From Nocardia fluminea (GTDB lineage: Bacteria > Actinomycetota > Actinomycetes > Mycobacteriales > Mycobacteriaceae): a DNA stretch of 64,000 nt. The stretch covers positions 248,001 through 312,000 of the forward strand of contig NZ_PJMW01000001.1 in the NCBI RefSeq assembly GCF_002846365.1. The letters are read 5' to 3'. Of the stretch, positions 30,427 through 39,455 are shown one piece after another; positions within the stretch are counted from its first letter, which is position 1, and the number at the start of each line of letters is the position of its first letter. The notes beneath the pieces were generated by a model. The model was not told where the DNA came from, ran no database searches, and saw only the letters and a list, made by a program, of their open reading frames with translations. Made by a program: the position numbers and the translations under genes.

Positions 30427-31439
30427 AAATCCTCTTCCTCGGCGACGACTGGATCGGCAGCAATGCGCGCTCGCTGGCCGACGGTTTCCGCCAGGCCGGC
30501 CACGACGTGCTCGTCGTGGACTCGACCGCGATCACTGTGCCGAGCCGTTTGTCACCACCCTGGGTCTATGCCAAAGCGCGCGGGGCACGGGCGCCGTGGC
30601 AGGTGCGCGCATTACACGAACGAATCGAACGTAGCGCTGCGGCCTTCGATCCCGATATGGTGTTCGTGTTCAAGGGAATCCATCTCGACCAGCGCAGATT
30701 GCTCGATCTGCCTGCCGCGCTGCACGTGCATTACAGCGCCGACGATGTGGCGAACCCGGAAAATCTCACCTCCGCCTACCTCGCGCACGAGCCCGAGTGG
30801 GACCTCGTGGTCACCACCAAACGCCACAATGTGCCCGAGTTGCGCGCACGCGGCGCCCGCGCCGTCGGGTTCGTGCGCAGCGCCTACGATCCCGCGTGGC
30901 ACCACCCCACCGCCCGTCGCGACGGGCGGGACTATCTGGTCGGCTTCATCGGTGTGTGCCGCCCCGATCGCCGCGCGGCGATGGTCGAACTGGCCGGGCG
31001 CTACGGCGAACGGATGCTCGTCCGTGGCCCCGGCTGGCGCCGGGTGCCCGAGCTGCGCGTGACCGGCGCCCACGTGGGTGGAGCCGTCTACGGCGCCGAG
31101 TACTCGGCCGCGATCGCCCAGGTCGGCGCGAACCTGGTGCTGCTGAACTCGGACAACCGCGACACCCATACCTGCCGCACATTCGAAGTGCCGGCCGCTG
31201 GTGGGCTTTTCGTCGGCGAACGCACCGACGAGCACGCCGAACTGCTCGACGACACCACCGAGTGCTTCCTGTTCTCCGGCACCGACGAACTCCACGACAT
31301 CCTCGACCGGTGCGCGGCCGAACCGGACAAGGTCGCCGCGGTGGCCGCCGCCGGGCACCGCCGTGTCGTGGCCGACGGGCACCGCTATGTGGATCGGGCG
31401 CGCGAGATCGTCGCGCTGGCACAGGAGGTCAGGCCCTGA
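30423..31439 (+). CDS. CgeB-like glycosyltransferase
   Basis: 338-residue protein starting MKILFLGDDWIGSNARSLAD. The C-terminal half resembles glycosyl transferases group 1_2 (CgeB-type): SADDVANPENL, VVTTKRHNVPELRARGA and DTHTCRTFEVPAAGG. The group is found in spore-coat and surface polysaccharide clusters and is thought to transfer sugars. The start overlaps the flippase stop (ATGA). Donor and acceptor are unknown. Confidence 0.82.
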   Translation: MKILFLGDDWIGSNARSLADGFRQAGHDVLVVDSTAITVPSRLSPPWVYAKARGARAPWQVRALHERIERSAAAFDPDMVFVFKGIHLDQRRLLDLPAALHVHYSADDVANPENLTSAYLAHEPEWDLVVTTKRHNVPELRARGARAVGFVRSAYDPAWHHPTARRDGRDYLVGFIGVCRPDRRAAMVELAGRYGERMLVRGPGWRRVPELRVTGAHVGGAVYGAEYSAAIAQVGANLVLLNSDNRDTHTCRTFEVPAAGGLFVGERTDEHAELLDDTTECFLFSGTDELHDILDRCAAEPDKVAAVAAAGHRRVVADGHRYVDRAREIVALAQEVRP

Positions 31440-32782
31440 ACGGTTCTGCCACCGTCGCCGGCGTCGCCGCCGCGCTGCTCGTCATCGCGGTCGCCGCGCT
31501 CTGGGTGCCCGGCGTCGCCCGGGTGTTCCTCATCGCGCAGGCCGTGTTCTGGTCGCTGTCGTATGTGGCGCGACCGCTGGTGCTGCTCGCGGTGCGGCCC
31601 GAACCGCACTTCGGCGACAATGTGCCCGATCCGCGGCTGGCCGAGCTGGGCTACGACCGTGGGATCGCGCTGGCGTTGCAGCATGTGGTGTTCGGGCTGT
31701 GGGTGTACGCGGCCCTGGTTGTCGCCTACGCGATCTGGGCGCACCGCAGGCCGCTGCGCCGCGCCGCCGCCCTCGACGACCCGGATTTCGTGCCCGCGCT
31801 GGTCGCGCTGTACGTACTCGGCATGCTCGGCCGGGCAGCCGGGACGGCGTCCGGGTCGGCGGGCACCGCGGGCGAGGTCGACAGCGCCAACCCGATGCTG
31901 GCGTTCCTCGCTGTCCCGGCATCGATCGCCGCGATCGGCCTGATCATCTTTTTGCGCCCACCCGACCCGCGCCGCACCGCCGTCGTCCTCGGCGCTCTGC
32001 TCGTGGGTGAGCTGTGGTGGTCGTCGGTGGTGCAGTCCAAGACTCCGATTCTGGGTGCCGCGCTGGCACTGGCCATCCGGTTCTCGATGATCGGCTGGAA
32101 CCGGCGCACCGCGCTCGGTGTCGCGGGCATCGGTGTGCTCGGCGTGGTCGGGTTCGGCTGGTTGCAGTCGTTCAAGTCCACCGGCACCGCGGCACGCGAC
32201 GCGGCGTCGGTCGATGCGATCTACCCCGAGAACGTCCAGCCGTTCTTGAGCATCCTGCGCCGGTTCGATCTGCTCGAAGCCGCGACCGATGCCTTGTTCT
32301 ACGGTCCCGGCGGTTGGCTGACGCCGAGCGAGGTGGCCCAGCACGCGAGCCTGAGCCTCATCCCGGCGCCGCTGCTCGGGCTCGAGAAGTTCCAGTCCGG
32401 CACGGCGTGGGCCGACGAGGTGCGCGGCGCGTCGGTGGACATGAGCACCGTGACGGTGTCCCTCGCCGAGGGAAACTTCAACGAGGGCTATGTGCTCGGC
32501 GGATACCCCGGCGTTGTCGTGTGCGCGGTGTTCACCTTCGCGCTGCTGCTGGCCTGGTCGTATTCGCTGTATTCGCGGTGGTTCCCGGTGGTCGTGCTCG
32601 GTCTGGCGATCACCGGGGCCTCGACACTGTTCGAGCGCGGGATTCTCGGCAGCATGGAGAATCTCGGCAAGTTCGTACAGACCGCCGTGCTGGCGTGGCT
32701 GGTGTATCTGGTCGTCGAGGAGTTCCGGCGCACCGAATCATGTGTGGTAACAGGGGAAATGGAGTCCCAGCGATGGGTTTGA
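31436..32782 (+). CDS. O-antigen polymerase-like (Wzy) membrane protein, apparent CTG start
   Basis: About 448 residues with ten or more hydrophobic segments and one large loop in the second half (about 275-345), the general layout of Wzy polymerases, which join repeat units outside the membrane. There is no ATG, GTG or TTG at a suitable place. The frame opens at CTG 31436, which overlaps the upstream stop as CTGA and has a perfect AGGAGG at 31423-31428, 7 bases before it. The next usable start, GTG 31505, would remove most of the first helix. Family assignment rests on topology and context, since Wzy proteins share little sequence. Confidence 0.78.
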   Translation: MNGSATVAGVAAALLVIAVAALWVPGVARVFLIAQAVFWSLSYVARPLVLLAVRPEPHFGDNVPDPRLAELGYDRGIALALQHVVFGLWVYAALVVAYAIWAHRRPLRRAAALDDPDFVPALVALYVLGMLGRAAGTASGSAGTAGEVDSANPMLAFLAVPASIAAIGLIIFLRPPDPRRTAVVLGALLVGELWWSSVVQSKTPILGAALALAIRFSMIGWNRRTALGVAGIGVLGVVGFGWLQSFKSTGTAARDAASVDAIYPENVQPFLSILRRFDLLEAATDALFYGPGGWLTPSEVAQHASLSLIPAPLLGLEKFQSGTAWADEVRGASVDMSTVTVSLAEGNFNEGYVLGGYPGVVVCAVFTFALLLAWSYSLYSRWFPVVVLGLAITGASTLFERGILGSMENLGKFVQTAVLAWLVYLVVEEFRRTESCVVTGEMESQRWV

Positions 32783-34053
32783 TCGATATCTGGCGCATCG
32801 TACGACAGCGATGGCTGTTGATCGTGGGAGTCGTGCTGGTGTGCACGGCGGCCGCGTGGGCTTACGCGCAAACGCTGCCGAACATCTATTCGGCGTCGAG
32901 TTCGATGTATGTGTCGATGGCCACGGGCACCTCGGTCAACGACTCGTACCAGGGCGGTCTGGCCGCCCAACAGCGGGTGCGGTCCTATCTCGACCTGGCG
33001 GCCTCGACGACAGTCGCGGCACGCGTTGTCGACGACAAGGGTCTGAAGATCACACCGGAGCAGATGCGCGCGAAGATCACTGCCAGTTCACCCCCCGCGA
33101 CCTCGGTGATCATGATCACGGTGCAGGATTCGACCCCGACCGGCGCGCGCGATCTCACCGACGCCGCGGTAGCCCAGTTCCGCAGACTCGTCGACGAACT
33201 CGAGTCCATCCAGCGTGACGCGGCCCCGGCCGCGCGGGTGGCCGTGGTCGACCGGGCGCAGGTACCGAGCGCCCCGCTCGGCCCGCCGCCGGGCCGGATC
33301 GTGCTGCTGGGTCTGATCGCCGGGCTCGCCCTCGGAGGCGGCGCGGCACTGCTGCGCGAGCGCACCGACCGTTCGCTGCGTACCCCGGACGCCGTGTCGG
33401 CGGCGCTGCCCGTCCCGGTGCTCGGGGTGATCGAAGCGGGCACACCCGCCGCCGCGGGTGAGACGCGGCGGTTGCGCAGCCGGTTGCTCCAGCACGACCC
33501 CGCGAAGTCGGTGCAGCTGACGAGTCTGTCGGCGCGCTCGGAACCGGATGTGGCGATGGCACTGGCCCGTTCGCTGTCCGACAGTGGACAGCACGTGGTG
33601 CTCGTCGACGCCGACACCAGCGGCGGCGGCAGCACCGAATTCATCACCAGCGACAGCCCCGGCCTGGCGGCGGTGCTGCGCGCCACCCTGCCCGTCGCCA
33701 AGGCGCTCACGCCGTGGTCGGAGACCGGAATCGCGTTCCTGCCGCTCGGCGCCGCCGATCAGCAGACCCCCGACCTGCTCGTGTCGGCGCGATTCGCCGA
33801 TCTGATCACCGACCTGGCCTCGCGCTTCGATCACGTCATCGTCGAGACCGCACCGGTCACCGTCGCCGCGGACGCGATCGGGGTGGCACCGCTGTGCGAT
33901 GTCACGCTCGGCATCGTCGAACTGGGCGCGCTGTCCGGACCCGGATTGCGCGGCGCGCTGGCGACGCTCGGCGCCGCGAAACTCACCGGAGCGGTGGTGT
34001 ACAGCAGACCTTCGGCTCCTCTGGCCCGTTTCCTGGAACGGCTGCCACTGTGA
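32773..34053 (+). CDS. Wzz/BY-kinase-like chain-length protein lacking the P-loop
   Basis: 426-residue protein. Two membrane helices (about 15-33 and 176-195) frame a periplasmic Wzz-like domain, with the proline-rich VPSAPLGPPPGRIVLLGLIA before helix 2. The cytosolic half has the layout of a tyrosine autokinase with VVLVDADTSGGGS as Walker A', but the Walker A site reads SLSARSEPDVA instead of a GxGKT loop. No tyrosine cluster is present at the C-terminus. It probably sets chain length structurally, without ATP hydrolysis or autophosphorylation. It overlaps the polymerase gene by 10 bases. Confidence 0.85.
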   Translation: MGLIDIWRIVRQRWLLIVGVVLVCTAAAWAYAQTLPNIYSASSSMYVSMATGTSVNDSYQGGLAAQQRVRSYLDLAASTTVAARVVDDKGLKITPEQMRAKITASSPPATSVIMITVQDSTPTGARDLTDAAVAQFRRLVDELESIQRDAAPAARVAVVDRAQVPSAPLGPPPGRIVLLGLIAGLALGGGAALLRERTDRSLRTPDAVSAALPVPVLGVIEAGTPAAAGETRRLRSRLLQHDPAKSVQLTSLSARSEPDVAMALARSLSDSGQHVVLVDADTSGGGSTEFITSDSPGLAAVLRATLPVAKALTPWSETGIAFLPLGAADQQTPDLLVSARFADLITDLASRFDHVIVETAPVTVAADAIGVAPLCDVTLGIVELGALSGPGLRGALATLGAAKLTGAVVYSRPSAPLARFLERLPL

Positions 34054-35408
34054 ACGAACAATCGGTGGGGCGGCGGCGTCTGCTCGCCGCCACCTTCGGC
34101 GCGGCGGCCGTGCTGCCCTTGGCCGCGGCCTGCGCCGCCGACCCGGAGCCCGGTGCCGAGTTCCGCTCACCCCACGTCAGTGATTCGCCCGCTGCCCGCA
34201 ACGTGCGCGATTTCGGTGCCGTCGGCGACGGCAAGGCCGACGACACGGCGGCCGTCGCCGCGGCCGCGGCGGCCAGGGACCGGCCGGTGGTGCTGTACTT
34301 TCCCGCGGGCACCTACCGGGTGCGGTCGTGGCCCGACATGCCGGACTTCGCCACGGTTCTCGGCGACGGCGGGGACTCCAGTGTGGTGTTCTGTGAGGAC
34401 GACGTCACGCTGATCCGCTTGGAGAAGCGCAGCCGGGTGCGCTTCTCCCGCATCGGTTTCTATCTCACCGGTCCGCGCGCCACCGGTTTCGTCCTGTCGG
34501 AGTGCTTCCGCTGTTCCTTCGACGGTGTCGTGATCCGGGGAAATCACCTCAGCGACAATCACCCTCGTTTCCTCGCCCAGCGCGGTGTCGTGCTGGACCG
34601 CAATACCGGCGGCACCGCGTTCATCAACTGCGACATCAACAATTTCGGCGTCGGCCTCGAAACGCAGTGCATCCAGAACTACGTCACCTCGTCGAAGTTC
34701 ACCAGCAATTACGTCGGCGTGCTCGGTACCGGCAACGACCACAACGCCGGCTTGGCGCTGACCAACGTGGAATTCGTCTCCGATCGCGATCCGCGAACCA
34801 CCGACCGCCACCTCCTGGTCGACGGCGCGGCGAATGACTGGTGGCTCACCAATATCTGGTTCGAGGGCGCCGATATCGCGGTGTCGGTCGGGACCCGGGG
34901 CAAAGGCGGGCCCGCCCAGTTCGGCATGGTCAATTGCAAGGTGGCTGCCCGCTCGGTCGGGGTCGACCTCGTGTACTGCAGACAGCCGTATCTGGCGAAC
35001 GTGGTCTTCGACCAGGAATCCGACCGTCCCGGCGTCGAATTGCGCATCGACCCCACCGACTGCGCGGAAGGCACCGCGATCAATCTGATCTCCGGTTCCG
35101 CCGACGATCTGCGCGCGGGCGTCTTTCCCGACGGGTGGCAGGTGATCGGGCGCAGCGGAATGCGCACGTCGCGCTTCACCGGCACGGTGATCACCCGGGC
35201 CGGGCAAGGCGACGCCGACCTGTTCCAGGCGCAGGGCAACGACGGCGCTGTCCGCTCGGCGGTGTTGTCCAGCGGCGCGTGGTTATCCGATCACGCCGAC
35301 GCCGGACTGGTACTGAAGGACCCCGCCGGCGGCTACTGGCGGCTGGCCGTCGGTACCGACGGCGCGTTACGGACCGTGGCCATGGGCAAACAACGGCCAC
35401 GGCAATGA
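34050..35408 (+). CDS. Secreted beta-helix (pectate-lyase-superfamily) lipoprotein
   Basis: 452-residue protein. The start RRRLLAATFG is Tat-like and LAAACAADP is a lipobox with the cysteine at about residue 28, so it should be an exported lipoprotein. NVRDFGAVGDGKADDTAAV is the hallmark opening of the pectate-lyase-3 / right-handed parallel beta-helix superfamily and is followed by repeated helix rungs. Such proteins bind, cut or epimerise polysaccharides. Inside this operon the likely substrate is the exported polymer itself, for trimming, release or editing. GTG start overlapping the Wzz-like stop. Confidence 0.85.
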   Translation: MNEQSVGRRRLLAATFGAAAVLPLAAACAADPEPGAEFRSPHVSDSPAARNVRDFGAVGDGKADDTAAVAAAAAARDRPVVLYFPAGTYRVRSWPDMPDFATVLGDGGDSSVVFCEDDVTLIRLEKRSRVRFSRIGFYLTGPRATGFVLSECFRCSFDGVVIRGNHLSDNHPRFLAQRGVVLDRNTGGTAFINCDINNFGVGLETQCIQNYVTSSKFTSNYVGVLGTGNDHNAGLALTNVEFVSDRDPRTTDRHLLVDGAANDWWLTNIWFEGADIAVSVGTRGKGGPAQFGMVNCKVAARSVGVDLVYCRQPYLANVVFDQESDRPGVELRIDPTDCAEGTAINLISGSADDLRAGVFPDGWQVIGRSGMRTSRFTGTVITRAGQGDADLFQAQGNDGAVRSAVLSSGAWLSDHADAGLVLKDPAGGYWRLAVGTDGALRTVAMGKQRPRQ

Positions 35409-36736
35409 GCTCGTCGTATGCCACTGTGACGCTGGGACCCGTCCGCCTGCACGGTGTCACCGTGCGGCTGCGACCGCCGGCGTTCGGTGATTTCGCCGAG
35501 TGGCGGCGGATTCGCCTGCGTGATCGGGATTGTCTCGAACCGTACTGGTTTCGATCCCCGTTGACCTGGGACCAGCGGCACACTCCGAGCCGCTGGGTAG
35601 GTGAATGTCTGGCTGCCCGCGCCGAAGCCAGGGCCGGACGGCGGGTGAGCACGGTCCTCGAGATCGATGGCAGGTTCGCCGGGCAGCTCGAGCTGGTCGG
35701 TGTCGGCTCCGGCACCGCCGAACTCAGCGTCTGGGTCGACGCCGAGGTCGCCCGACGCGGAGCGAGCGGGCTCGCCGGGTCGCTGCTGCTCGACTTCGGG
35801 TTCGGCACCGTCGGCCTGGAGCGGATCACCGCGCCGATCGCCGTGACGAACGCCGGTGCGCGGCGCGCGGTCCGGCAGCGCTGGACGCTGGAGGCGGTCA
35901 TGGCCGGGTACTTCGACGTCGGAGGTGGGCGCGTCGACCACGAACTGTGGTCGGTGACCAGCGATCGGATACCCGCGGGCGGGTTCGCCGCCGATTGGCT
36001 GGCGGGCTATCTCGCGACTCATCCCACCGCCGACAGCCTTCCCGGCGACACGACCTCCTCGACCGGCGCCACGGTGTCGGCCTGCACGATTCTGCGAGCC
36101 CGCGCACGCCATCGCCTCGGCAGGGTGCGGCACATGGCCGACCCGTTGCGCACCGCGACGCCCGGCACGGCGCACAGCGGTTCGATAGAGTTACGTCCTT
36201 GGCGCAGTGGCGATTTCAAATCTCGCCGCGCCGCACGCATCGCCGCCGGCCCACTGCTCGCACCGACTGCGCTGCCCGAGGACTGGGCTCGGCGGCACAC
36301 GCGCCGGGAGTGGTGGCGGTCGAGGGCGGCGTCTCGGATGGGGCTGCGCGGTAAGCACGGCGCGGTCCTCGTCATCGAGGAAGCAGGCCGCTACCTCGGC
36401 GAATGCCGCCTCTTCGATCGGGACATGTTCGACCGCAATGTCCGTGCGGCCGTGTGGGTTCGCCCGGACGCGCCCACCGAGACCGCGGTCGACGCACTAC
36501 GCCTGCTGATCACCCACGCTACCGAGCGTCTCGGTATCTGGCGGGTGTCGCTGGCCGTGCCGTCCGCCGACCGGAGGGGTGCGGCCCTCGCCCTCGACGC
36601 CGGCCTGCGCCACGAAGGCACCATGCACCACTACCGCGGTATCGACGGCGCACTCGCCGATCACGAGCTGTGGGCTTTCAGCACCGCGCGCACCACCGCG
36701 ACGTGCGCGTCCGGCGGCGAAGGAGAACACCCATGA
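35405..36736 (+). CDS. Tandem GNAT acetyltransferase
   Basis: 443-residue protein with two GNAT (RimJ-like) halves, at about 10-200 and 262-435, joined by a basic linker. The first half keeps an acetyl-CoA loop (ARRGASGLAG) and the family ending VDHELWSV. The second ends ADHELWAF but its acetyl-CoA loop is replaced by PDAPTETAVDALR, so only the first may be catalytic. It likely acetylates an amino sugar on a nucleotide or lipid carrier. The ATG overlaps the upstream stop and the gene's stop overlaps the aminotransferase start. Confidence 0.82.
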   Translation: MSSSYATVTLGPVRLHGVTVRLRPPAFGDFAEWRRIRLRDRDCLEPYWFRSPLTWDQRHTPSRWVGECLAARAEARAGRRVSTVLEIDGRFAGQLELVGVGSGTAELSVWVDAEVARRGASGLAGSLLLDFGFGTVGLERITAPIAVTNAGARRAVRQRWTLEAVMAGYFDVGGGRVDHELWSVTSDRIPAGGFAADWLAGYLATHPTADSLPGDTTSSTGATVSACTILRARARHRLGRVRHMADPLRTATPGTAHSGSIELRPWRSGDFKSRRAARIAAGPLLAPTALPEDWARRHTRREWWRSRAASRMGLRGKHGAVLVIEEAGRYLGECRLFDRDMFDRNVRAAVWVRPDAPTETAVDALRLLITHATERLGIWRVSLAVPSADRRGAALALDAGLRHEGTMHHYRGIDGALADHELWAFSTARTTATCASGGEGEHP

Positions 36737-38073
36737 CAGCCCATCGCGGATTCGCTCGCAGCAACGAGCTGCAAGCGCGCCTGCACGACCTCGTGCCCGG
36801 GGGCGCGCACACCTACGCCCGCGGCGCCGACCAGTATCCCGAGTCGATGGCGCCGATCCTGCTGCGCGGCAAGGGTGCTCACGTCTGGGATGCCGACGGC
36901 AATCGCTACGTCGAGTACGGGATGGGCCTGCGCGCGGTGACGCTCGGGCACGGCTACGGCCCCGTTCTCACCGCGGTATCGGAAGCCGTCGCCGACGGTG
37001 TCAGCTTCAGCAGACCCACCGAACTGGAATTGCTCGCCGCACAAGACTTCCTGTCGCTGGTGCCCGGCGCCGACATGGTGAAGTTCGCCAAGAACGGCTC
37101 CGACGCCACCACTGCCGCGGTCCGCCTGGCCAGAGCGGTGACCGGCCGCAGCGCCATCGCTGTCTGCGATCAGCCGTTCTTCTCCGTCGACGACTGGTTC
37201 ATCGGCACCACCGAGATGGCGGGCGGCATCCCCGCCGTCGACACCGTGAAGTTCCCGTACAACGACCTCGACTCCCTCGACGCGACACTCGCGGACGGCT
37301 CCGTGGCCGCGGTGTTCCTGGAGGCCGCGACCGCCATGGCCGAACCACTGCCCGGATACCTGGACGGTGTTCGCGCACTGTGTGATCGGTACGGCACCCT
37401 GCTGGTGTTCGACGAGATGATCACCGGTTTTCGCTGGTCGGCGGGCGGCGCCCAGGCGGTCTACGGCGTGACACCGGACCTGTCGTGCTGGGGCAAGGCG
37501 ATGGGCAACGGCTTCCCGATCTCCGCGCTCGCGGGCAAGCGCGAGTACATGGAGCGGGGCGGGCTGCGCACCGATCAGGAGCGGGTATTCCTGCTCTCGA
37601 CGACGCACGGCCCGGAAACGTCCGCGCTGGCGGCGTTGCGGGCGGTGGTCCACGCCTACCGCACCGAAGACCCCGTCGGGCGGATGGAACAGGCGGGCCG
37701 CGTGCTCGCCGACGGCGTGAACACGATCGCCGCCGACCTCGGCATCGCCGATTTCCTGCAGGTACTCGGTAGGCCGTCCTGCCTGATCTTCCGCACCTCG
37801 GACGCCGAAGGCGCACCCTCGCAAGCCTTTCGAACGCTGTTTCTGCAAGAGCTCCTGATGCGCGGCGTGCTCGGCCAGTCGTTCGTCACCTCCGCCGCCC
37901 ACGACCCGGACGCCATCGCCACCACGGTCGCCGCGTGTGCCGAGGCAGCCGAGGTCTATCGCCGCGCGATCGAGCGCGGCACCGTCGACGGACTGCTGCG
38001 CGGCCGTCCCGTCGCTCCCGCACTGCGTCGCACCGCGGCGCCCCGACAGATCGAAGCGAGCACCCCGCGATGA
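36733..38073 (+). CDS. Class III PLP aminotransferase (glutamate-1-semialdehyde aminomutase-like)
   Basis: 446-residue PLP enzyme of the HemL-like branch. Seen are GGAHTYARG, KNGSDATTAAVRLAR, FDEMITGFRW and the PLP lysine K255 in CWGKAMGNGFP. True HemL is unlikely in a glycan operon. Placement next to acetyltransferases and glycosyltransferases suggests amination of a keto-sugar or of a small decoration. AGGAGA lies 6 bases before the ATG, which overlaps the GNAT stop. Residues after 420 form a non-conserved tail. Confidence 0.85.
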   Translation: MTAHRGFARSNELQARLHDLVPGGAHTYARGADQYPESMAPILLRGKGAHVWDADGNRYVEYGMGLRAVTLGHGYGPVLTAVSEAVADGVSFSRPTELELLAAQDFLSLVPGADMVKFAKNGSDATTAAVRLARAVTGRSAIAVCDQPFFSVDDWFIGTTEMAGGIPAVDTVKFPYNDLDSLDATLADGSVAAVFLEAATAMAEPLPGYLDGVRALCDRYGTLLVFDEMITGFRWSAGGAQAVYGVTPDLSCWGKAMGNGFPISALAGKREYMERGGLRTDQERVFLLSTTHGPETSALAALRAVVHAYRTEDPVGRMEQAGRVLADGVNTIAADLGIADFLQVLGRPSCLIFRTSDAEGAPSQAFRTLFLQELLMRGVLGQSFVTSAAHDPDAIATTVAACAEAAEVYRRAIERGTVDGLLRGRPVAPALRRTAAPRQIEASTPR

Positions 38074-39182
38074 CCCGTGTCGCCATCGTCCACGAACGTT
38101 TCACCGAGTTCGGCGGCTCCGAGGCCGTCGTCGGCGAGTTCGTCGAAACCTGGCCCGACGCCGAGGTTTTCGCACCGATCGTCGCCCCGGGTGGCCTGCG
38201 AGAACCGGTGCGTACCGTGCACGACACCTGGCTGAGCACCGCGCACACCTACACCGGCGGCAGGCACGCTCCGCTGCTTCCGCTGGTTCCTCGCGCGCTG
38301 CGCCGAATGCCGTTGCGCGACTTCGATGTCGTCGTGATCAGCCATCACGCCTTCGCCACCCAGGCCGCCCTGGCCACCGACGCGCCTGTCGTCGCCTACG
38401 TGCACTCCCCCGCCCGGTGGGCCTGGGATCGCGAGTTCCGCGCACAGGAGGCCGGCGGCCGGGTGGGCCAACTGGCGCTCGGCGCGCTGGGCGCGCTGGC
38501 TCGACGTGGCGAGCTGCGCGCCGCGCCGCGACTGACGCACGTGATCGCCAACTCGCATGCCGTCGCCGAGCGGGTCACCGAGTGGTGGGGGCTGCCGGCC
38601 ACGGTCGTCAGCCCGCCCGTGCAGGTCGGCCACTTCACTCCCGACCCGGCGGTGGAGCGCGAGGACTTCTTCCTCTGCGCGGGCAGGCTCGTGCCGTACA
38701 AGCGCGCCGACCTCGCCATCCGCGCCGCACAGCGGGCCGGGGTTCGCCTGGTGGTCCTCGGCGAAGGCCGGTTCCGCGCGCAGCTCGACGAGATCGCCGG
38801 CGCGGAGACGACCTTCCTCGGCGCTACCTCCGGCGAGCTGCTGCAGGACATGTACCGGCGCTGCCGCGCACTGCTCATGCCCGGCATCGAGGACTTCGGG
38901 ATCGTCCCGGTGGAGGCGATGGCCTGCGGCACGCCGGTGCTCGCGGTCGGCGCCGGCGGCGCCCTCGACACGGTGCGCCCGGGCGTCACCGGCGAATACG
39001 TACCGGCCGGAACCGATGCGGACGTGGTCGCGGCGCTGGCCGACCTGATGCGCGAATTCCGCTCGGCGTCCTACGATCCCGCCAAGATCCGCGAGCACGC
39101 AGGCACCTTCGCCCCCGAGGTGTTCCGCTCCAGGATTGCGGGCACTGTCGACGAGGTCCTGGCGGGGCGTACGCCGCGATAG
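38070..39182 (+). CDS. Glycosyltransferase family 4
   Basis: 370-residue GT-B enzyme: MTRVAIVHERFTEFGGSEAV, YVHSPARWAWD, CAGRLVPYKRADLAIRAA and GIEDFGIVPVEAMACG. These resemble mannosyltransferases of the WbaZ/MtfB kind, but the sugar is not certain. Last gene of the overlapping operon; the ATG overlaps the aminotransferase stop. The 273 bases after it (39183-39455) are AT-richer and lead to a new transcription unit. Confidence 0.9.
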   Translation: MTRVAIVHERFTEFGGSEAVVGEFVETWPDAEVFAPIVAPGGLREPVRTVHDTWLSTAHTYTGGRHAPLLPLVPRALRRMPLRDFDVVVISHHAFATQAALATDAPVVAYVHSPARWAWDREFRAQEAGGRVGQLALGALGALARRGELRAAPRLTHVIANSHAVAERVTEWWGLPATVVSPPVQVGHFTPDPAVEREDFFLCAGRLVPYKRADLAIRAAQRAGVRLVVLGEGRFRAQLDEIAGAETTFLGATSGELLQDMYRRCRALLMPGIEDFGIVPVEAMACGTPVLAVGAGGALDTVRPGVTGEYVPAGTDADVVAALADLMREFRSASYDPAKIREHAGTFAPEVFRSRIAGTVDEVLAGRTPR

Positions 39183-39455
39183 CGACAAGTTGTCTGAAAC
39201 TCGAAGTTACTGAAAATATCTGTCACACATACCCTTTGACCTGCGGTGATAGGTGACAATTCCCACACGGTGATACCACGACATTGGCTTGCCCGCCAAG
39301 GTTACTGACGAGTACGGTAAGCGTAGCCGAGACGACGATGTGCCCGGTTTCTTTCCAGCCATTTGCCGCTGGACCTCAACCGTTGATTTCGCATCCACCG
39401 CCGCATGCCGATCACTGTTGCGCGACATTGTGTTTCGAGATTTTCAGGAGGGGCG

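Noticed and set aside
36733..38073. Considered naming the aminotransferase hemL
   Set aside because: The operon context is glycan assembly and the protein is only HemL-like; tetrapyrrole genes are absent nearby.
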